Assembly: GCA_008501825.1 (NCBI GenBank)
Contig: QQUA01000022.1
Location: forward strand, 124,001 to 188,000
Direction: 5' to 3'
DNA length: 64,000 bases
Origin: Planctomycetota bacterium
GTDB taxonomy: Bacteria; Planctomycetota; UBA1135
Part shown: in pieces, positions 60,000 through 64,000 of the stretch
Numbering within the stretch: position 1 is the stretch's first letter
Layout of the letters: the number at the start of each line of letters is the position of its first letter
Made by a program: the position numbers and the translations under genes
Notes under the pieces: model-generated
What the model was told of the DNA's origin: nothing
Databases searched by the model: none
Seen by the model: only the letters and a program-made list of their open reading frames with translations

Positions 60000-60170
60000 G
60001 CAAATTTGATTCTTGGAGATTTCCATTTCCGTCACGATCAATTCGAAGCGGCCTTGCCTTTCTTACAGCAAGGCCAGCAGCTCGGCCAACGCCTACCGGG
60101 TTGGCCCAGCCAAGTCGCCGACTTGATTCAACAATGCCAGAATCAATTGCGCGAAAATGCCGGCTCGTGA
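60000..60170 (+). pseudogene. Severed C-terminal 56 codons of the TPR kinase
   Basis: Directly after the TGA the same frame reads ANLILGDFHFRHDQFEAALPF, shown in part, then GQQLGQRLPGWPSQVADLIQQ, and stops at 60168-60170. The LGxRxPGWP block is the usual end of planctomycete TPR-kinases. It is coding-like and would make sense if the TGA were TGG (Trp) or another sense codon. A true nonsense mutation or a sequencing error explains it better than Sec, since the site is not a redox motif. Confidence 0.75.
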
Positions 60171-60230
60171 GCCGGGGAAGAGAGTTCGGTTTCCTTTCCC
60201 GGCTCCGGCCAATTGAAGTCCGTCCATGCC

Positions 60231-61628
60231 CTAATTGGCTACCGCCGCAAGCCGTTGCGCCGCCGCCAAACCGGATAGTAGCGCCCCGTGAACGGTGGCA
60301 TGGTATTCCGCAAGGGTGTGCTCGCCGGCGAAGAATAGGCGGTCGCTACCAGAATCAAGGAAGCGATCATTGTCCTGTTTGCCGGTGCCGACCACCCACC
60401 CGGAGTAGCTTCCTTCGGTATGAGGAGAAGTCCCCCATTCGCTGGCAATCACTTGGGTCGGCGATGGAATCTGCGGGCCATACATCAACCGCAATTCCTG
60501 CATCACTCGGGCTACCGCCTGGGTTGAGGACATTCCTTCCATCAAATCCGCCATTTCAGCGCTGGTTTCGACCGTCAAAATCGATTTGCCGGTCAACGGC
60601 ACTCGATTGGTAAAAAAGAAGTGTTCCCCGGCGCCATAAGGCTGATGAGGCACTCCTGCCTTGCCGATCCAATCCATTTGATCGTTCCAAAACACCGAAG
60701 GAAATTCAAGGATCAGGCGGTGGCGGCGACCGAAGCCCAGAGCCTGGATCGAACCTTGCAAAGCAGAGGGCAAAGCCGGCAGGAACTGCACGTTTCCAGC
60801 CTTTAACACCCCAAGAGGTAAGGTGGCCACCACTCTTTCCGCTTCGAAGACTCCTTGGTTGGTGACCACTCTGGCTACCGCTCCGCGAGTATCCACCGAC
60901 TGCACCGCATGGAGAAGACGGACGTCGACCCCCTGGGCCAAGCCCTGAACGATGCCGTCGAAACCACCTAAAGGCCAACCATCCCCTCCACCGAAGGTTT
61001 CATAGCCTCCGGTTTTGGAACTGTAGCGCTGCAAATACTGGCTGGTCTCGTCAACGTAACCGGCGAACATTAAATCCCCGGCGACTTGTTCTTCCCCTGG
61101 TTGAAACCGCCCCGGCGTGCCAACGTCGTCCAACGACTGGGCCAAGGATTGATCACGGATCAAGAAAAAGCCCAGGGCATAAGCCAATCCCATGGAAAAC
61201 CAGACTTTGTTTGCGGCGGAATCCAACGCACTTTGGGAAATCAACCGCCCCTGCAGATCATGAAGTTCGAAATCAAAACTGGCGGTCTGAATGCCGACCC
61301 CAAAGCGCCGGGCCAGCTTGCTGATCGGATTGCCGTGGACTCCGTGAATCCAGGTGGCGCCAAGATCGATCGGAACTCCCAAAGAACGGTCGGTCTGGAT
61401 GCGACCGCCGACCCGGTCCCTGGCTTCGAGCACGATCACCTGACCCGGAGCAGAAAAACCGAGCTTTTCCTTCAGGACTCGGGCAGTAGCCAGCCCGGAA
61501 ACTCCCGCCCCGATGACGAGCACTCGGTCTTGAGGTCCGCCGGAGCGTTGAAAAGCGGAAAGCCAGCCGCCACCGAGCAAGGTGGCCCCGCCGGCTGAGC
61601 AGCGTTTCAGAAAGAGGCGACGATCCAT
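60231..61628 (-). CDS. Tat-exported flavin monoamine oxidase
   Basis: From ATG 61628 the 465-aa protein has a twin-arginine signal (MDRRLFLKRCSAGGATLLGG). The FAD motif is VLVIGAGVSGLATARVL, with the second motif EARDRVGGRIQTDRSLGVPIDLGATWIHG and a C-terminal LFFAGEHTLAEYHATVHGALLSG. This is the amine oxidase fold, resembling polyamine/monoamine oxidases. The frame is open to 61712, but using that start would place the Tat motif internally. It lies divergent from the response regulator gene. Confidence 0.93.
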   Translation of the reverse strand: MDRRLFLKRCSAGGATLLGGGWLSAFQRSGGPQDRVLVIGAGVSGLATARVLKEKLGFSAPGQVIVLEARDRVGGRIQTDRSLGVPIDLGATWIHGVHGNPISKLARRFGVGIQTASFDFELHDLQGRLISQSALDSAANKVWFSMGLAYALGFFLIRDQSLAQSLDDVGTPGRFQPGEEQVAGDLMFAGYVDETSQYLQRYSSKTGGYETFGGGDGWPLGGFDGIVQGLAQGVDVRLLHAVQSVDTRGAVARVVTNQGVFEAERVVATLPLGVLKAGNVQFLPALPSALQGSIQALGFGRRHRLILEFPSVFWNDQMDWIGKAGVPHQPYGAGEHFFFTNRVPLTGKSILTVETSAEMADLMEGMSSTQAVARVMQELRLMYGPQIPSPTQVIASEWGTSPHTEGSYSGWVVGTGKQDNDRFLDSGSDRLFFAGEHTLAEYHATVHGALLSGLAAAQRLAAVAN

Positions 61629-61730
61629 GACCTTAGCCAAGCTATCCGACCGAATGATCCAAGTTGTTTCCAACTGGTGTCCAGAGTTGGCAAACCGCCT
61701 TTGCCACGTCAATCTAGGAAGAACGCAACT

Positions 61731-62423
61731 GTGAATCCAGCCGCCTCTCGCATTCTCGTCGTGGAAGACGACGCCCGCATCCGCCTGGAGTTGGAGGACG
61801 CCTTAACCGGGGCAGGCTTTACAGTCATGACCGCGGCGACCTTGAGCGAAGCTCAGCAGGCCCTGCAGCACGATTTCGATCTCATGGTGCTGGATTTGGG
61901 CATGCCCGACGGCGACGGCCTGGATTTTTGCCGTAATCTGCGCCGCGGCCAAAGGGCACTTCCGGTTTTGATCTTGACCGCCCGGTCCGATCCGATGGAG
62001 AGAGTTCGGGGATTGGATCTGGGCGCCGACGACTATTTGGGAAAACCTTTTTTCATGCCCGAAGTGGTGAGCCGAATTCGTTCCATCCTCCGCCGGGCGG
62101 GCCGCTCCGCCGAACTTGGCCGGGTCGAAATCCAGGGAGTTTGGGCCGATCCGCGCAGCCACCGAGCCGGAGTCGATCAAAGCGAAATCGAGCTGAAGCC
62201 GCGGGAATTCGATTTGTTGCTGTTTTTCCTTCGAAACCCAGGCCGGGCATGGACGCGAGAACAACTCTTGGATCGAGTATGGGGCATGGGTTATTGGGGC
62301 GGCCCCCGCACCGTTGACCTCCACGTCCGTCGACTGCGGCTGAAAATCGAGGAGAATCCAGAAGCGCCGACTCGATTACAAACGGTTTACGGAGTCGGAT
62401 ATCGCTACGGAGAAGGAGCATGA
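61731..62423 (+). CDS. OmpR-family response regulator
   Basis: From GTG 61731, with AGGAAG nine bases upstream, the protein has 230 aa. The receiver domain shows acidic residues in VVEDDARIR, the phosphoacceptor Asp in LMVLDLGMPDGDGLD, and Lys in DDYLGKPFF. The winged-helix DNA-binding domain has ELKPREFDLLLFFLRNPG and VDLHVRRLRLKIE...VYGVGYRY. It overlaps the kinase gene by four bases. The start chosen avoids an N-terminal extension of 18 residues not seen in the family. Confidence 0.93.
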   Translation: MNPAASRILVVEDDARIRLELEDALTGAGFTVMTAATLSEAQQALQHDFDLMVLDLGMPDGDGLDFCRNLRRGQRALPVLILTARSDPMERVRGLDLGADDYLGKPFFMPEVVSRIRSILRRAGRSAELGRVEIQGVWADPRSHRAGVDQSEIELKPREFDLLLFFLRNPGRAWTREQLLDRVWGMGYWGGPRTVDLHVRRLRLKIEENPEAPTRLQTVYGVGYRYGEGA

Positions 62424-63592
62424 AATTCGCCCGACAAGATGAACGGATTCCCTGGTTTCGCCGCCTTTCGATCCGGCTGGCCTTTCTGGTCGTTTCCACT
62501 CTTTTGGTCAGCGGATTCGCATACATCCCGCTTTATTTTCTATTGGGCCACCACATGTATCCGGCTTGGTTCGACGCCGAGTTCTTGCGCTGGCGCGCTG
62601 ACGCCCTGGAAGCGGTTGAACGAGGGGAATTGGAAAAGGCCGCTTTGTACGACGAGTACGAAGACGACTCCGGTCCCTTTGAAATCGCCTGGCTGTTCGG
62701 CCAAGTCACGATAAGCGCGGCAGTGCTTTATTCCGGTATTACCTGGATGGTTACCCGCAGAGTGCAAAAGTTGGCCAAGCAAGCCCAGGCGCCGGTCGGT
62801 CCCTCTTCCACCTTGCCCGGCCCATTTCAAATCGGGGGCAATGATGAACTGACTCGCCTCGCCAGCACCATGAACGGTTTACGGCAACGAGTCGAAGTCT
62901 TATTGCAAACCCTGGCTCGACAAAGCGAAGAAAGAAAACAATGGGTCGCTCAAGTTTCTCATGACATCCGAACCCCGATGACCGCTTTGATCGCCTGTTT
63001 GGATCGATGGGAATCCGCCAAAGACCCAAATACCGCCGGCGATCTGGTGCAACTCGCGCGAGCGGACGCCGGCCGAGTGCGGGCCCTGGCCGAGGACCTG
63101 TTGGAGGTGGCGCGGTTGGACGCCGGAGCCGAGCTGCAACAGGAGCCGGTCCTCCCGGCGGAACTGGTTCACCAAGTCGTCGCCGGCTTGCGGCCGTGGT
63201 TGGAACAAGGGGGCAAGCGCCTGGAACTCGAACTTGCTCGGGGGCTTCCCTCGCTGTTAGCTGACGGCCACCTGCTGAGCCGGGCCTTGGAAAACCTGCT
63301 GCGAAACGGGGCTGAACACGCGAGAAGCCTGATTCGTCTGAGCCTCCGGGCCGAAAGCGAAGCTGCTGAAGTTGTTTTGACCGTGGACGACGACGGTCCG
63401 GGTTTTCCTGGCCTGAACGAGCCGATGGATTTGGCTCAACTGCGACAAGAAAAGGGCTCCAAAGAAGGAGGTGGCTTGGGATTGGCCATCATCGACAAAG
63501 TCGTTCGCCTCCATCGAGGTTCGATTCAGGCCGCCGTTTCCCCGGAGGGAGGTGCCCGGGTGACCTTGAGATTGCCGGTGAAGTCGACCTAG
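62420..63592 (+). CDS. Membrane sensor histidine kinase
   Basis: The 390-aa protein has two membrane helices (LAFLVVSTLLVSGFAYIPLYF and a second near AAVLYSGITWMVTR) around a short ~60-residue acidic periplasmic loop. A HAMP-like linker follows, then HisKA with the phosphoacceptor in VSHDIRTPMTAL, then HATPase_c with N-box ALENLLRNGAEHA, DDDGPGFPG and GGGLGLAI. It is the partner of the response regulator just upstream. The ligand is unknown; the short loop suggests envelope or ion sensing. Confidence 0.93.
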   Translation: MKFARQDERIPWFRRLSIRLAFLVVSTLLVSGFAYIPLYFLLGHHMYPAWFDAEFLRWRADALEAVERGELEKAALYDEYEDDSGPFEIAWLFGQVTISAAVLYSGITWMVTRRVQKLAKQAQAPVGPSSTLPGPFQIGGNDELTRLASTMNGLRQRVEVLLQTLARQSEERKQWVAQVSHDIRTPMTALIACLDRWESAKDPNTAGDLVQLARADAGRVRALAEDLLEVARLDAGAELQQEPVLPAELVHQVVAGLRPWLEQGGKRLELELARGLPSLLADGHLLSRALENLLRNGAEHARSLIRLSLRAESEAAEVVLTVDDDGPGFPGLNEPMDLAQLRQEKGSKEGGGLGLAIIDKVVRLHRGSIQAAVSPEGGARVTLRLPVKST

Positions 63593-63656
63593 CTCCAGCT
63601 TGGAGAGCGGGAATCGGGGTTCCCGGGCTACACTAGGAACAAGCCCGGCTTTTCCC

Positions 63657-64000
63657 GTGCCCTTCCCCCCCATCGCCATTTTGCTTTCGGCATCGCTTGC
63701 AGCCGCCCCGCCGGCGCAAGCTTCGGGGCAAGATGTCCCCTTATCCCTTTACACCAGCCCCCATTGGCCAAATGGATTAGATTTCGGCGAAGCCAACGGG
63801 ATTTCCTTCGGCGACTACGACGGCGACGGTTGGCCGGATTTATTCGTATTCAGTTCCGGGCATTTGTGGCGCAACCTCCACGGTACGACTTGGGTTTTGG
63901 CCGCCGACTTGGATACCGTCCTGCCCTTTGCCGGACGCCGCTACGGCTCGGCCTTTGGCGATTACAACGGCGACGGTCTGGCCGACATTGCCACCGAGCC
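63657..64000 (+). CDS. Start of a secreted FG-GAP/VCBS repeat protein (3' truncated by window)
   Basis: No ATG is available; a GTG at 63657 opens a frame that runs off the window. The N-terminus is hydrophobic (IAILLSASLAAAPPAQA) as in a signal peptide. Two FG-GAP-type calcium loops follow, FGDYDGDGWPDLFVF and FGDYNGDGLADIA. The start codon is uncertain because no good ribosome site precedes it. The protein is probably a surface or exported propeller like those at 33.4 and 53 kb. Confidence 0.7.
   Translation, partial: MPFPPIAILLSASLAAAPPAQASGQDVPLSLYTSPHWPNGLDFGEANGISFGDYDGDGWPDLFVFSSGHLWRNLHGTTWVLAADLDTVLPFAGRRYGSAFGDYNGDGLADIATE

Noticed and set aside
63592..63656. Hairpin GGGAA/TTCCC after the histidine kinase as a terminator
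   Set aside because: Stem is only 5-6 bp and no T-run follows, so it is too weak to call.

Overview
This 64 kb window looks like chromosome from a planctomycete-type bacterium. This is inferred from gene content only. It carries a Planctomycete-type cytochrome c / DUF1592-family protein next to a Tat-exported DUF1552 protein, two secreted sulfatases, an ECF sigma factor divergent from a Ser/Thr kinase with a TPR tail, a BlaI/M56 regulator pair, many secreted FG-GAP or propeller proteins, and GC-rich DNA. No rRNA, tRNA or CRISPR array was recognised.

The most striking region is 10.8-19.2 kb on the minus strand. It holds a complete diversity-generating retroelement (DGR) in one tightly coupled gene cluster: a Trypco2-like small protein, a trypsin-fold protease, a MoxR-type AAA+ ATPase, a 900-aa DGR target (vWA-like N-terminus plus FGE-sulfatase/C-type-lectin-fold C-terminus), an HRDC accessory protein, a DGR reverse transcriptase, a 108-nt template repeat (TR), and a second, short FGE-fold target. 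Aligning the TR with the two variable repeats (VRs) by hand gives 32 substitutions. Of these, 31 fall on template adenines, and every template A except the one at the repeat edge is changed in at least one VR. Both VRs are followed at the same distance by the same small GC hairpin, which the TR lacks. The gene set matches the NTP-dependent biological-conflict systems described by comparative genomics, so I read it as a protease/ATPase recognition system with hypervariable sensors (inference).

A second finding is at 3.1-4.0 kb: two consecutive genes each contain an in-frame TGA at a redox-cysteine position (TPG-U-T in a Bcp-type peroxiredoxin; G-U-TSC in an ArsC-like thioredoxin-fold protein). 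They appear to be a selenoprotein operon, and the first has a convincing bacterial SECIS hairpin.

Layout: 0-3 kb partial gene, sulfatase, methyltransferase; 3-4 kb selenoproteins; 4-10.9 kb exported protein, CNNM-type membrane protein, sulfatase, nitrilase-like lipoprotein, metallopeptidase; 10.8-19.2 kb DGR cassette; 19.4-27.2 kb esterase, propeller protein, homocysteine methyltransferase-like protein, M61-like peptidase, PepSY protein; 27.2-31.8 kb DUF1592/DUF1552 pair; 31.8-48.9 kb mixed exported and metabolic genes ending in the M56/BlaI pair with a putative operator; 48.9-53 kb Hen1-Pnkp RNA repair operon; 53-56.5 kb two paralogous FG-GAP proteins with matching 3' hairpins; 56.6-60.2 kb sigma factor and kinase, the kinase gene interrupted by an in-frame TGA; 60.2-64 kb amine oxidase, two-component system and the start of an FG-GAP protein.
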